This document shows, piece after piece, positions 8,255 through 17,526 of a stretch of DNA of 64,000 bases (the stretch's first letter is position 1; every line of letters starts with the position of its first letter). The stretch covers positions 42,748-106,747 of the forward strand of contig JBKEEO010000003.1 in assembly GCA_047777415.1 (NCBI GenBank), given 5' to 3'. The position numbers and the translations under genes were made by a program. The stretch is from Caproicibacter sp047777415 (lineage in GTDB: Bacteria > Bacillota > Clostridia > Oscillospirales > Acutalibacteraceae). The notes under the pieces were generated by a model. That model saw only the letters and a list, made by a program, of their open reading frames with translations, was not told the DNA's origin and searched no databases.

Positions 8255-9263
8255 GTCATTCCCTCCTTAATGGATTATGCTGTAATTATACCGAAACAAA
8301 ATATATTTGTCAATATATTTATAAATTATTTTTAAAATGTATTTACAATTAAATTTAATATAATTATCATAATAAATTTAGTATATAAATTGAATTATAT
8401 TTATAAAATACAGAGAAAATTTAAAATTACATTTTTGTTATTATGTTAATATACCTAAATACTGTACGTGTGAAGCGGGCAAGACAAGGCCTATGAAATG
8501 GCTATTGAAGGTTTTATAATGTCACAGCAAAAGTATCATTCGCATGGTGGAAAAGAGAAATGAGATAACTTTCAAAGTAACGATAAATGACATCAAATAC
8601 TTAAGAGAAAAAGAATTGTGAAGCAACCGGAGAAGATAAAAGAAGAAATCGACACTGCTGTCGATTTTTAAGAAAGGAATGTCAATTTTAAAACACAGTT
8701 AACGACGTAATTCGAAATAATATCAGTGATCGGCAAATATATTCAGCTTCGGCGAACCTGTGAGCATCGATAAGCTCACAGTGGAAAGCGTTTACTTGCC
8801 AAAGAAAATATCAGATTAAAGCAGAAAATTGACATCCTTATTATTAAGATTGTTTCGTAGACAATCGGAAGAAGTCAGTGGTGTTTCGTCAAATTTAATT
8901 TATTAATGTTTACACAGATAATGCTTTGTTCAGCTGGTATGTTGTGTTCATTATATTTGAGATAATGATTGTTACAAGCGTTAAAGGTTATCTGTACCGC
9001 TTGAAGCTGTATAGGAATGGTTGATATCTTCGAAGGGCAAAGAAAGAAGGAATATCATACATTCCTATAAACTATGCCCTTTTCAGATTCAAAATCTTTA
9101 ATAAGATCGCATTGAAGTTGCTTTGGGATATTTGATATCGATAAATATAATTCAATGTAAATACATATTAATCCATTGAAATTCACTAAAAATTTTTTAT
9201 AATATATAGTTATGGCTTTATACATATAAAGAATCGAACATTCTATACAGAGGTGACGAAAAA
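8255..9263. other. About 1 kb without an intact gene between the two defence operons
   Basis: The first 200 bp are extremely AT-rich and probably contain the promoter of the minus operon. From about 8490 to 9130 short open stretches in several frames are broken by stops, which looks like a decayed gene rather than designed intergenic DNA. A 7-bp inverted repeat TGTGAGC/GCTCACA lies at 8759-8780. No tRNA, array or IS end is seen. Confidence 0.5.
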
Positions 9264-9458
9264 ATGAGCGAAAGCAAGTGGTTAACTATTACGGAAATAT
9301 GCGATTATTTAAAAATCAGCCGTGAAACCGTCTTAAATTGGATAAATAAAAAAAATATGCCCGCACATAAAGCCGGGCGTTTATGGCGATTTGATGTAAA
9401 TGAAATAGACGCATGGATTAAATCAGGCGGAGCTGCCGATGAGCAATCGGTAAAATAA
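9264..9458 (+). CDS. Excisionase-family helix-turn-helix protein
   Basis: This 64-residue protein is essentially one winged helix-turn-helix of the MerR/excisionase type. It reads LTITEICDYLKISRETVLNWI, then the wing PAHKAGRLWRFDVNEIDAWI, the standard pattern of HTH_17/excisionase-like DNA-binding domains. ATG 9264 follows GAGGTGA. It lies 18 bp upstream of vsr and in the same direction, so it may control the restriction-modification genes, as small controller proteins do, or be a leftover excisionase of the integrated element. Confidence 0.75.
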   Translation: MSESKWLTITEICDYLKISRETVLNWINKKNMPAHKAGRLWRFDVNEIDAWIKSGGAADEQSVK

Positions 9459-9476
9459 CAAGGAGGTTTATTCTTC

Positions 9477-9893
9477 ATGACCACAAAAACTGCAGAACAA
9501 ATCAGTTTTAATATGAAACAAGTAAAAAATAAAGATTCAAAAATAGAACTTATGCTTCGTAAAGAATTATGGAAACGTGGTATTCGATACAGAAAAAATG
9601 TAAAAAACATTACAGGAAAACCTGATATTGCTTTTATCGGTAAAAAAATTGCTGTGTTTGTTGACAGCGAATTTTGGCACGGTTTTAATTGGGAAGAAAG
9701 AAAACACGATTTTAAATCACATCAAGAGTTTTGGATACCAAAGATAGAAAGAAATATCGAAAGAGATAAAGAAGTGACAAAATTACTAGAAGATGCCGGG
9801 TGGATTGTAATACGTTTTTGGGGTAACGAAATTAAAAAAAATGTTGCCCGATGTGCAGATATTATTCAGAAAGCAATGGAGATGCGAAAATGA
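9477..9893 (+). CDS. vsr: Very short patch repair endonuclease (Vsr)
   Basis: The 138-residue protein is full length for Vsr, which nicks DNA at T:G mismatches left when 5-methylcytosine deaminates. The fold signature is visible as GKPDIAFIGKKIAVFVDSEFWHGFNW (given here in two parts: GKPDIAFIGKKIAVFV, DSEFWHGFNW) at ~46-72, then FWIPKIERNIERD and GWIVIRFWGNEI. The usual Gly-Cys of the FVDGCFWHG motif is replaced by Ser-Glu, a variant seen in other Firmicutes homologues. It overlaps the methyltransferase start by 4 bp (ATGA), so repair and methylation are co-expressed. Confidence 0.9.
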   Translation: MTTKTAEQISFNMKQVKNKDSKIELMLRKELWKRGIRYRKNVKNITGKPDIAFIGKKIAVFVDSEFWHGFNWEERKHDFKSHQEFWIPKIERNIERDKEVTKLLEDAGWIVIRFWGNEIKKNVARCADIIQKAMEMRK

Positions 9894-10906
9894 AAGAAAA
9901 ATTAAAAAGTATAGATTTATTTGCCGGGATTGGCGGTATTCGTTTGGGATTTGAAAAAGCCTTTAAAGATGATATAGAAACGGTTTTCGTAAGTGAGTGG
10001 GATGAATATGCTCAAAAAACTTATCGAGCGAACTTCAAAGATGACTTTGAAATTGCCGGAGATATTACTCGGATAGATGCAAAAGACATACCTGATTTTG
10101 ATATATGCCTTGCGGGTTTTCCTTGCCAAGCGTTTAGTATGGCGGGTGCCAGAAAAGGGTTTGATGATGACTACAAAGGGTTATGCAGAGGAACATTGTT
10201 TCTTGATGTTGCGAGAATTTGCGAAGCCCATAAACCTAAAGTGATTTTTGCCGAAAATGTAAAGGGATTGGTTATTCACGATAAAGGAAGAACTTTTAAA
10301 ATAATTACAAAAACTTTCCGTGACTTGGGTTATACTGTATTTTCCAAAGTTTTAAACAGCAAAGATTTCGGTGTTCCGCAAAACCGTGAGAGAATTTATA
10401 TTGTTGCATTCAGAAATGATTTGAATGTAAGCGAGTTTTCATTCCCTGAACCTACCGATAGGACCAAGACGATTGCAGATATCATAGAAAAAGAACCTGT
10501 TAGTGTAAAATATTATCTTAGTACAAAGTACCTCGATACTTTAAGAAAACATAAGGCAAGGCATAAAGCTAAAGGAAATGGATTCGGATATGAAATAAGA
10601 TCACTTGACGGAATAGCAGGTGCAATTGTTTGCGGAGGTATGGGCAGAGAACGAAATCTCTTGAAAGATGACAGACTTACCAATTTTACACCTGTGACGC
10701 ATATAAAAGGTGAAGTGAATCGTGAATGTATTCGTAGAATGACACCACGTGAATGGGCAAGGTTACAGGGATTTCCGGACAGTTATAAACTTGAGTTAGC
10801 TGATGTACATCTGTATAAGCAATTAGGGAACAGTGTGACCGTACCTGTTATTGAAGCAATTGCTTTAAAGATAAAGGAGGTTTTGGAACATGTTGAAAGG
10901 CAATAA
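9890..10906 (+). CDS. DNA (cytosine-5-)-methyltransferase
   Basis: This 338-residue enzyme transfers a methyl group from SAM to C5 of cytosine. The ordered motifs are all present: I LFAGIGG (~9-15), IV GFPCQAFS with the catalytic Cys (~78-85), VI ENVKGL (~126-131), VIII PQNRERIYIV (~165-174), IX RMTPREWARLQGFPD and X KQLGNSVTVPV near the end. ATG 9890 overlaps vsr by 4 bp; the longer frame upstream lies inside vsr. The partner endonuclease is HpaII-like, so the target is inferred to be CCGG. The gene overlaps the endonuclease by 17 bp. Confidence 0.92.
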   Translation: MKEKLKSIDLFAGIGGIRLGFEKAFKDDIETVFVSEWDEYAQKTYRANFKDDFEIAGDITRIDAKDIPDFDICLAGFPCQAFSMAGARKGFDDDYKGLCRGTLFLDVARICEAHKPKVIFAENVKGLVIHDKGRTFKIITKTFRDLGYTVFSKVLNSKDFGVPQNRERIYIVAFRNDLNVSEFSFPEPTDRTKTIADIIEKEPVSVKYYLSTKYLDTLRKHKARHKAKGNGFGYEIRSLDGIAGAIVCGGMGRERNLLKDDRLTNFTPVTHIKGEVNRECIRRMTPREWARLQGFPDSYKLELADVHLYKQLGNSVTVPVIEAIALKIKEVLEHVERQ

Positions 10907-11954
10907 GGGGGAATGGGGAGAAATATATGCATTCAGTTATTTACTCAGTTCTGGAAAATTGTATGCTGCAGATAAAGATTTACATGCTCTTCAAACACTA
11001 TATTTTCCTGTTATTAAAATTATAAGAGAAGAAATTCCGGGAAATACATACAGTTATTATACGGGAGATACAATTAAAATTTTTTTTGGAAATAATATGG
11101 TAAAAGAAATTAATAAGAAAGAAATTGATCATATTGTTTCTGTTCTTTGTAAAAAAATACCTCAGGGTAAACGAGCATTTGAAATAAAAGAAGTAAATCC
11201 ATTTTTTAAGTCCATATATTGCTCAAAATTGAAGGCAAATTCAACTCAAAAACAAGATATAACTATTCAAATTCACGATATCCACACGGGGATTTCACCC
11301 GTGTGTGGATTTTCAATCAAGAGTTACTTGGGCGCTAATCCAACACTGATCAATTCGGGTGAAAACACTAATTTTGTGTTTGAAATTACCGGTTGTAACG
11401 ATGATATCATGAATTCTGTGAATGCCATTGACACAAGAACGAAAATCATCGATAAAACGAGATACCTTTGTGAAAATTCTTGTGATTTTGTGGTACCGGA
11501 ACATCTTGAATCTAAACAATTTGAAGAAAATTTATGCTTTATCGATACAATAATGCCTAAGTTTCTTTCGTTTGCTATATTGTACTCATATAAATATCAT
11601 CTGAATTCTTCAAGTGATGTGATCCAAAAGATGAAAAAAGAAAATCCGCTGAATTTTTCAAATACAATGATGTATGAGTACAAGTTTAAAAAGTTACTGT
11701 GTGCTTGTGCATTGGGAATGACACCGGAAAAGCCATGGGAAGGCAGGGAAGATGCAAATGGCGGCTATATAGTTGTAAAAAAAGACGGATCTGTTGTTTG
11801 TTATCATATTTATAATCGTCCGGATTTCGAACAATATTTGTTTGAATACACTTATTTTGATCGTCCCAGTACGTCACGTCATCATTATATGGAAGTTTAC
11901 AAAGAAGATAATCGTTATAAAATCAAGCTTAACTTGCAGGTTCGTTTTAAATAA
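10890..11954 (+). CDS. HpaII-type restriction endonuclease
   Basis: The 354-residue protein resembles HpaII-family type II endonucleases, which cut CCGG. Recognisable parts are the N-terminal MLKGNKGEWGEIYAFSYLL and LYAADKDL, the central GFSIKSYLGANPTLINSG (~138-155) that carries Lys of the nuclease core, and GMTPEKPWEGREDANGGY near residues 275-292. Length fits the family. It begins 17 bp inside the methyltransferase gene, so the host is methylated in step with endonuclease production. With vsr and the methyltransferase it forms a complete type II system. Confidence 0.88.
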   Translation: MLKGNKGEWGEIYAFSYLLSSGKLYAADKDLHALQTLYFPVIKIIREEIPGNTYSYYTGDTIKIFFGNNMVKEINKKEIDHIVSVLCKKIPQGKRAFEIKEVNPFFKSIYCSKLKANSTQKQDITIQIHDIHTGISPVCGFSIKSYLGANPTLINSGENTNFVFEITGCNDDIMNSVNAIDTRTKIIDKTRYLCENSCDFVVPEHLESKQFEENLCFIDTIMPKFLSFAILYSYKYHLNSSSDVIQKMKKENPLNFSNTMMYEYKFKKLLCACALGMTPEKPWEGREDANGGYIVVKKDGSVVCYHIYNRPDFEQYLFEYTYFDRPSTSRHHYMEVYKEDNRYKIKLNLQVRFK

Positions 11955-12166
11955 TACAAAAAGGCGATTATTCATCGGCAATTGAGGGAAACTTCAAAAA
12001 TGATTAGTCCTTTTGTTAAAACGTCACAGGATGACATTACAAGATTATAAAAGTTAAATTATTATCAGAAATGTATTAAGACGGTATTTATAAACAGTGC
12101 ACAGTACAAAGTGATAAAACTGGTGAATTGAAAAATAATAAAATGATTAAAAAGGAGCTGTTCTAC

Positions 12167-12364
12167 GTGAAAAGGATAAATGTGATTAAAGATATTGGAT
12201 ATGGGTGTTTCAAAACTGATTGCGGGAATCTCACTTGGGATTTTGATGCAAATGGTGTTGATGGAGTGCTGATCAATGAAGAAAACGGTCAGATTTATAA
12301 AATTATATCCGATGAACGAGATGATGAAGATAATGTGAAATGGTTTGTTGTTAAAGAAGCTTGA
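12167..12364 (+). CDS. Small acidic protein of unknown function
   Basis: GTG 12167 is chosen because AAAGGAG lies 9 bp upstream; the open frame from TTG 12128 has none. The 65-residue protein is acidic (IISDERDDEDNVKWFVV) and probably a small beta-rich domain (GYGCFKTDCGNLTWDFDANG). It follows the restriction genes by ~210 bp on the same strand and could be a late member of the island. No family is recognised. Confidence 0.5.
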   Translation: MKRINVIKDIGYGCFKTDCGNLTWDFDANGVDGVLINEENGQIYKIISDERDDEDNVKWFVVKEA

Positions 12365-12464
12365 GATTGTTTATAGATGACTAAAGGGGTCTTCGCAAGG
12401 GTAATCTTGTGTAGGCTCTTTTAATTTTCATATATCCAAGTTAAAATTCCGAAAAATGAATCAG

Positions 12465-12520
12465 ATAAGAGGGTGCAGACAAAAAATTAGACTGAATACC
12501 CTCAAAAATGGATCGGGGGC
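12465..12520 (+). mobile_element. IS-A left-end remnant
   Basis: The sequence GGGTGCAGACAAAAAATTAGACTGAATACC is a diverged copy of the IS-A left end (compare 14205-14245). It stops at the target duplication of the IS256-type element. On the other side, 14086-14118 is a piece of the opposite IS-A end. Two ancient IS-A ends were thus already adjacent before the next insertion. Confidence 0.6.
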
Positions 12521-14082
12521 GGTCAAGTCCAAATTATTGTGTAAATTCCCCTTTGATAGACAACATGGACCTGAGACTTGACGTATGGTAGGTAAGTCCG
12601 GCAAGTCTCCCAGCCAGTCGCCTTCCCGGACAAACGATCATGTTGTCAAGGAACAGGCGTGTCAAGGAGCTTTCGCGGCATATCCTCGCTTCGCTCCGGT
12701 ATTCCACGTTCTCCTTGACACAGCGAAGAGGTTACCCTACTCTTTTCATCTCCGAAACTTCCTGATTCACCGATCGAGCTTCTTGCTCTTTCGTTTTCCG
12801 CCACTGCCAATATTCGGACATATCCAAGTATTTACGTCCCGACATCCATTTTTCATCGATTTCGATCAACACGGCACCAACGAGGCGATACACCGATTCC
12901 CAGTTCGGAAAGATGCGGATGACCCGTTCTCTGCGGCGAATTTCTTCGTTCAGCCGTTCCACTCCGTTTGTCGTACGCAGACGCCGCCGGTAACGGTCCG
13001 GATAGTCCAATACGGCGGTGGCGTCTTCGAATCCCTCTTCGAGGATTTGCATGGCTTTTGGGGCTTTTTCTTCCCATTTGGCCAGCACTTGTTCCAATAA
13101 CAGCCGGGCCGCCTGCTTATTGGGGGCGTGAAGAATCCCGCGAATCTCCTCGAGCAAGGCATCCTGCATATACTTTGGTGCGGCATCGAGGATATTGCGA
13201 ATAAAATGTGTCTGGCATCGCTGCCATGTCGTGCCTTGGAAATGCTTTTCAATGGCTTGCACCAGCCCGCCGTGTTGATCCGAGATGATCAAGTCCACTC
13301 CCCGGAGTCCCCGGTCTTTCAGCCATCCGAAGAACTCGCTCCAGCTGGACTCCGATTCACTGTTTCCGATTTGCAGGCCAAGAATTTCCCGGTATCCTTC
13401 CTCATTCACTCCTGTGGCGATCAAAACGGCTCTGGAACGTACCCGTCCATCTTCCCGGACTTTCGTATAAATAGCATCTACTAGCACAAACGGATACACA
13501 TGTTCATGAAGGGAACGGTCATTCCAGTCTTGGATCATCGGATCCAGCCCCTTGCACAGTGAGGAGACCGTGGATTTGGAAAACGAAGTGCCGCATAATT
13601 CCTCCGTGATTTGAGTGATTTTTCGGGTAGACACCCCGTTTACCACCATTTCCATTAGTGCCAGTACCAGTGCTTGTTCGCTCCGTTGATACCGTTGGAA
13701 CAGTTCCGTAGAGAACTCCCCATCTCTTGTCCGTGGAACGCGCAAGGTCAACCGTCCTACCCGGGTCGTCAGCTGGCGTGGATACGAACCGTTTCGATAG
13801 CCTTTTCGTTCTTCCGTTCGTTCATAACGGCGAGCTCCCAGCTGTTCTTCTACTTGTGCCTCGAGGATTTGATTGAGGACTTGTTCCAATAGCTTAGCTA
13901 ATCCCTCATCTCTGGTGAATAACCCGTGCAAAAGTTCATCATTTAGGGTAATATGATATTGAGCCATGGTTTTGCATTCCTCCTTATGTTTGGTGTTTTT
14001 GGTCCACTGTTTATTCTACCAAAGGGGAAGCAACATGGCTCTTTTTCTATTTCCCTTTTTACACAATTATATGGACTTAACT
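12521..14082 (-). mobile_element. Complete IS256-family element with 9-bp target duplication
   Basis: The ends are near-perfect inverted repeats: AAGTCCA(A/T)AT(T/A)ATTGTGTAAA at 12525 and complementary at 14078, the known IS256-type terminal pattern with four extra outer bases. A 9-bp direct repeat ATCGGGGGC flanks it (12512-12520 and 14083-14091). The element looks intact and recently arrived. Its base composition is clearly more GC-rich than its neighbours, pointing to a different source, perhaps Bacillaceae. Confidence 0.88.
12732..13967 (-). CDS. IS256-family (Mutator-type) transposase
   Basis: The 411-residue DDE transposase is full length. Family landmarks are GYRNGSYPRQL and LRVPRTRDG (~56-80), VDAIYTKVREDGRV with the first acidic residue, LIISDQHGGL with the second, the TWQRCQTHFIRNIL signature (~245-258) and the C-terminal RRLRTTNGVERLNEEIRRRERVIRIFPN region with the final Glu. 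ATG 13967 follows AAGGAGGAA. It is unrelated at close range to the IS-B transposases in this window, though of the same superfamily. Confidence 0.93.
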   Translation of the reverse strand: MAQYHITLNDELLHGLFTRDEGLAKLLEQVLNQILEAQVEEQLGARRYERTEERKGYRNGSYPRQLTTRVGRLTLRVPRTRDGEFSTELFQRYQRSEQALVLALMEMVVNGVSTRKITQITEELCGTSFSKSTVSSLCKGLDPMIQDWNDRSLHEHVYPFVLVDAIYTKVREDGRVRSRAVLIATGVNEEGYREILGLQIGNSESESSWSEFFGWLKDRGLRGVDLIISDQHGGLVQAIEKHFQGTTWQRCQTHFIRNILDAAPKYMQDALLEEIRGILHAPNKQAARLLLEQVLAKWEEKAPKAMQILEEGFEDATAVLDYPDRYRRRLRTTNGVERLNEEIRRRERVIRIFPNWESVYRLVGAVLIEIDEKWMSGRKYLDMSEYWQWRKTKEQEARSVNQEVSEMKRVG

Positions 14083-14116
14083 ATCGGGGGCCTGCGGATA
14101 TTTTATTGGACTATAT

Positions 14117-14200
14117 GGCACTCCGTAATATTTTGTGTAAATCAGAACTTAATTCAAATAAGAACTTAGGTAATTTTTTTGATTTGCAACGTAAATCAAG
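14117..14200 (-). mobile_element. IS-C end fragment cut off by IS-A
   Basis: GGCACTCCGTAATATTTTGTGTAAAT and the following ~60 bp match the end of IS-C at 31286 and, reversed, 47294. The fragment stops exactly at the CTAG where IS-A copy 1 begins, so IS-A landed in it. Confidence 0.65.
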
Positions 14201-14204
14201 CTAG

Positions 14205-15124
14205 GGGCGTGCGGACAAAAAGTTGGACTGAATACACACAGGAAGGAGATAGAGGATGTATTCAGAGGAAGAATATCGCAAAGCCCCGGAGGTTTATGAA
14301 GAAACGAAATCGGTAACAAAAACAATACCGATTTTGGGATATCCGGCACGCAGGCAAACGCTATACAATTGGATCAATCGAAAACGAATGTTGCCGGAAG
14401 ACCGATGCACCTTTTGTGGATATAATACACCGGAGCACCCTCGCCATCCACCTATAGAATTAAAGCTTGAGATTTTACACCGTTGCTTTGAGCTAGGAGA
14501 AGATGTGCAATCAGTATCAAATGAAGTGGGATATAGCACAGCATGTATATATAACTGGCGGCGCAAATATATCCAGAAAGGTGTTGCGGCATTAATGAAT
14601 GCATCCAATGAGCGAACCAGAGGGAAACTGACAGAAGGAAAAGCTGCATCTTCAGAGTGACTTATATCTGTCTCCTATTATTGACTGCTATGATGGTATG
14701 CCGGCAGCATGGAATATTAGCTGTAAACCGGGCGCACAATTGGTGAATCGTATGCTTGATCGTACAATCAGTACACTTGATCAAAATGCGCATCCGATTA
14801 TTCATTCAGATCGAAGCTGTCACTACCGACGGTCAGGCTGGATAGATCGAACCCGTAAGGCAGGATTGATCAGATCAATGTCTCAAAAAGGGTGTTCACC
14901 GGACAATTCAGCCTGTGAAGGTTTTTTTGGAAGAATGAAGAATGAGATGTTCTACGGCCGTTCTTGGCAAGGTATCACAGTAGAAGATTTTATGCAGCAA
15001 ATTGAAGCTTATATGGTATGGTATCGGGATACGAGAATCAAAATATCTCTTGGAGGATTGAGTCCAGCAGAATATAGAATCAAAATGGGATTAGCCATAT
15101 AGTCCAATAAAATGTCCGCAGGCC
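14205..15124 (+). mobile_element. IS-A copy 1, internally deleted, flanked by CTAG
   Basis: Both ends are present (GGGCGTGCGGACAAAAAG at left, ATGTCCGCAGGCC at right) but about 0.55 kb of the middle is missing compared with copy 2. CTAG lies on both sides (14201-14204 and 15125-15128), consistent with a 4-bp target duplication. Confidence 0.8.
14256..15102 (+). pseudogene. Broken IS3-family transposase (IS-A copy 1)
   Basis: The first part (14256-14660) encodes the N-terminal HTH region up to about residue 133 of the intact protein. The reading frame then hits a stop at a deletion and the C-terminal part resumes at 14664-15102 from YLSPIIDCYDG. The deletion removes the leucine-zipper region and the first catalytic Asp (TDVTEF). 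The second motif is also changed, HSDRSCHY instead of HSDRGCHY. It cannot be active by itself but retains ends that a transposase from copy 2 could use. Confidence 0.9.
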
Positions 15125-16063
15125 CTAGTGTCAAGAGAAGTTCGCAATTTCGAGACTCCGAAAAATGAATTAGGCAACGCTTAATAGTGAAAGAATCGAT
15201 TTCGGGTTTAAGTATGCTCTAGAAACAGACCAGTCTTCCGCATATTCCATCAGACATGTTGTTACCGGCCGTAGGTAGGAATCCGGATTGGGAAATATTC
15301 CGACTACGCTGGTTCTGCGGCGAATTTCCTTGTTTAGCCGTTCCAGCATATTGGTTGAGGAAATTTTGCGAGCAAGGATATCCCTATGTCCCTGCTCATT
15401 GACACCGCAGACCACCATCACAGTCATGTTGACAACCCGGCCATCCATACAGATTTTTTCATACAGTGCATCTGTCCAAATGACAGGATAGCGACCCGTC
15501 AGAGGCCGGCGGCGGAAGTACTGTACCTGCTCGTTAAGACCTTTCGCCATTTCACTGACTTGACTGCGAGAAAGATTTTCAATTCCAAGACTGCGAGCTA
15601 GTTTCTCCATCTTTCGCGTAGATACACCCTGCACAAACACTTCCTGAACCACTTGAATCAGCGCTGCTTCACTGCGCTTGCGTTCTGTTACGAAAAATGG
15701 AATATAGCCCTGATTTCGGAGTTTCGGTACCATTAGATACATCGTCCCCATCCGAATATCCAATCGACGTGGCCGATAGCCGCAGCGGTAATCACGGCGG
15801 GATGGATTGTGTGCATTCTTTTCCGCACCAACGATACCGGAGACCTCTGCTTCCATCAGACGGGTACACAGCCATTCCAGCATTGACAGCATTGGATCCG
15901 GCTGCGCCATACATTTTAGTAGGAATTCTGTCAAATCTGTGGTATCCTTTTTGTGAGTCATTGGGTATCTCTCCTTTTTGAATGTCTTCTCACCATTCAT
16001 TTTATCGGAGTCCCAATGACTTTTCTATGCCTTTATGAAATTGCGAACTTTATTGTACTCTAG
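15125..16063 (-). mobile_element. IS-B copy with internal deletion, sandwiched between two IS-A copies
   Basis: Both IS-B ends are present (CTAGTGTCAAG... at 15125, ...TATTGTACTCTAG at 16063). About 390 bp are missing from the transposase. The outer CTAG bases belong both to the IS-B terminus and to the CTAG flanks of the neighbouring IS-A copies, which lie in opposite orientation on the two sides. Confidence 0.8.
15170..15961 (-). pseudogene. IS256/Mutator-type transposase, in-frame internal deletion (IS-B)
   Basis: The frame stays open from ATG 15961 but jumps from GHRDILA directly to RKISSTNMLERLNKEIRR. About 131 residues are lost compared with the copy at 28256, including the SDANKGL acidic motif and the WQRCKVHFMRNIL signature. 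Without them it cannot be a working DDE transposase. Confidence 0.9.
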
Positions 16064-17526
16064 GGCCTGCGGACATTTTATTGGACTATATGGCTAATCC
16101 CATTTTGATTCTATATTCTGCTGGACTCAATCCTCCAAGAGATATTTTGATTCTCGTATCCCGATACCATACCATATAAGCTTCAATTTGCTGCATAAAA
16201 TCTTCTACTGTGATACCTTGCCAAGAACGGCCGTAGAACATCTCATTCTTCATTCTTCCAAAAAAACCTTCACAGGCTGAATTGTCCGGTGAACACCCTT
16301 TTTGAGACATTGATCTGATCAATCCTGCCTTACGGGTTCGATCTATCCAGCCCGGCCATCGATAGTGACAGCCTCGATCTGAATGAATAATCGGATGCGC
16401 ATCTTGAGGAAGTGCACTAATTGCACGATCCAGCATACGGTTTACCAATTGTGCGTCTGGTTTACAGCTAATGTTCCATGCTGCCGGCATACCATCATAG
16501 CAGTCAATAATAGGAGACAAATATACTTTTCCTGCTGGAATTGAGAACTCCGTCACATCAGTCAACCACTTCTGATTTGGCTTGTCAGCTCTGAAATTTC
16601 TTCGAATCACATTGGGTACTTCAGGGCTAATTTCTCCTTTGTAAGAGCAGTATTTTCTCGCTTTTCGGCCTTTCACAACCAAGCCATTTTCACGCATAAT
16701 TTGACGTATCACCTTTTCGGATAGGGTATAGCCCTCTCGGTTCAATACTATTTTAATTCTACGATATCCATATCTTTCCTTATTGTTGTGGAATATGGTC
16801 GCAACAGCTTGATAATCATCTTTATGCTTCTTTGCAAAACTGACACGTTTCTTTTGATAGTAATAGCTGCTCTTTGCCAGTTTGAGTTTTTTTATCAATA
16901 CAGGCAGTGGATACTTCTCTTTTAAGGCATCAACAATTACTGCCTTCTCCCTGTTGTTCAAGGGACTCTTGTTGACGCCGGGGTCTTTTTTTAGCACATC
17001 AATTGTTTTTTTCAGAATGTCAATTTCTAACTGCATATCTTGGATTTTTGCTTTCAGTTCATCAAGTTCCTCTGAAGATGCAGCTTTTCCTTCCGTCAGT
17101 TTCCCTCTGGCTCGCTCATTGGATGCATTCATTAATGCCGCAGCACCTTTCTGGATATATTTGCGCCGCCAGTTATATATACTTGCTGTGCTATATCCCA
17201 CTTCATTTGATACTAATTGTACATCTTCTCCCAGCTCAAAGCAACGGTGTAAAATCTCAAGCTTTAATTCTATAGGTGGATGGCGAGGGTGCTCCGGTGT
17301 ATTATATCCACAAAAGGTGCATCGGTCTTCCGGCAACATTCGTTTTCGATTGATCCAATTGTATAGCGTTTGCCTGCGTGCCGGATATCCCAAAATCGTT
17401 ATTGTTTTTGTTACCGATTTCGTTTCTTCATAAACCTCCAGGGCTTTTCGATATTGTTCCTCTGAATACATCCTCTATCTCCTTCCTGAGTGTATTCAGT
17501 CCAACTTTTTGTCCGCACCCCCCTAT
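16064..17526 (-). mobile_element. IS-A copy 2 (complete IS3-family element)
   Basis: Ends are GGCCTGCGGACATTTTATTGGACT (16064) and AGTCCAACTTTTTGTCCGCACCCC (to ~17526); both share the TGCGGAC...TTGGACT inverted repeat. CTAG flanks both sides (16060-16063, 17527-17530). This is the only copy in the window with an unbroken transposase and is the reference for the damaged copies. It sits 6 bp from the stop of the response regulator gene. Confidence 0.85.
16086..17471 (-). CDS. IS3-family transposase in a single reading frame (IS-A)
   Basis: The 461-residue protein carries what IS3 elements usually split into OrfA and OrfB. Residues ~1-130 contain HTH segments (GYSTASIYNWRRKYIQ). Residues ~133-165 are a leucine-zipper-like coil, and ~270 onward the integrase core with D of WLTDVTEF, D of HSDRGCHY and E of DNSACEGFFGRMK. 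A Cys motif CTFCGYNTPEHPRH at ~51-64 may bind zinc. ATG 17471 follows AAGGAGAT. No frameshift is needed, unlike most IS3 elements. Confidence 0.93.
   Translation of the reverse strand: MYSEEQYRKALEVYEETKSVTKTITILGYPARRQTLYNWINRKRMLPEDRCTFCGYNTPEHPRHPPIELKLEILHRCFELGEDVQLVSNEVGYSTASIYNWRRKYIQKGAAALMNASNERARGKLTEGKAASSEELDELKAKIQDMQLEIDILKKTIDVLKKDPGVNKSPLNNREKAVIVDALKEKYPLPVLIKKLKLAKSSYYYQKKRVSFAKKHKDDYQAVATIFHNNKERYGYRRIKIVLNREGYTLSEKVIRQIMRENGLVVKGRKARKYCSYKGEISPEVPNVIRRNFRADKPNQKWLTDVTEFSIPAGKVYLSPIIDCYDGMPAAWNISCKPDAQLVNRMLDRAISALPQDAHPIIHSDRGCHYRWPGWIDRTRKAGLIRSMSQKGCSPDNSACEGFFGRMKNEMFYGRSWQGITVEDFMQQIEAYMVWYRDTRIKISLGGLSPAEYRIKMGLAI

Noticed and set aside
12585..13100. 171-residue plus-strand ORF
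   Set aside because: It is antisense to the IS256-family transposase and its end region; no own start signals.
16882..17433. 183-residue plus-strand ORF
   Set aside because: Antisense to the IS-A transposase; similar shadows occur in other IS-A copies.
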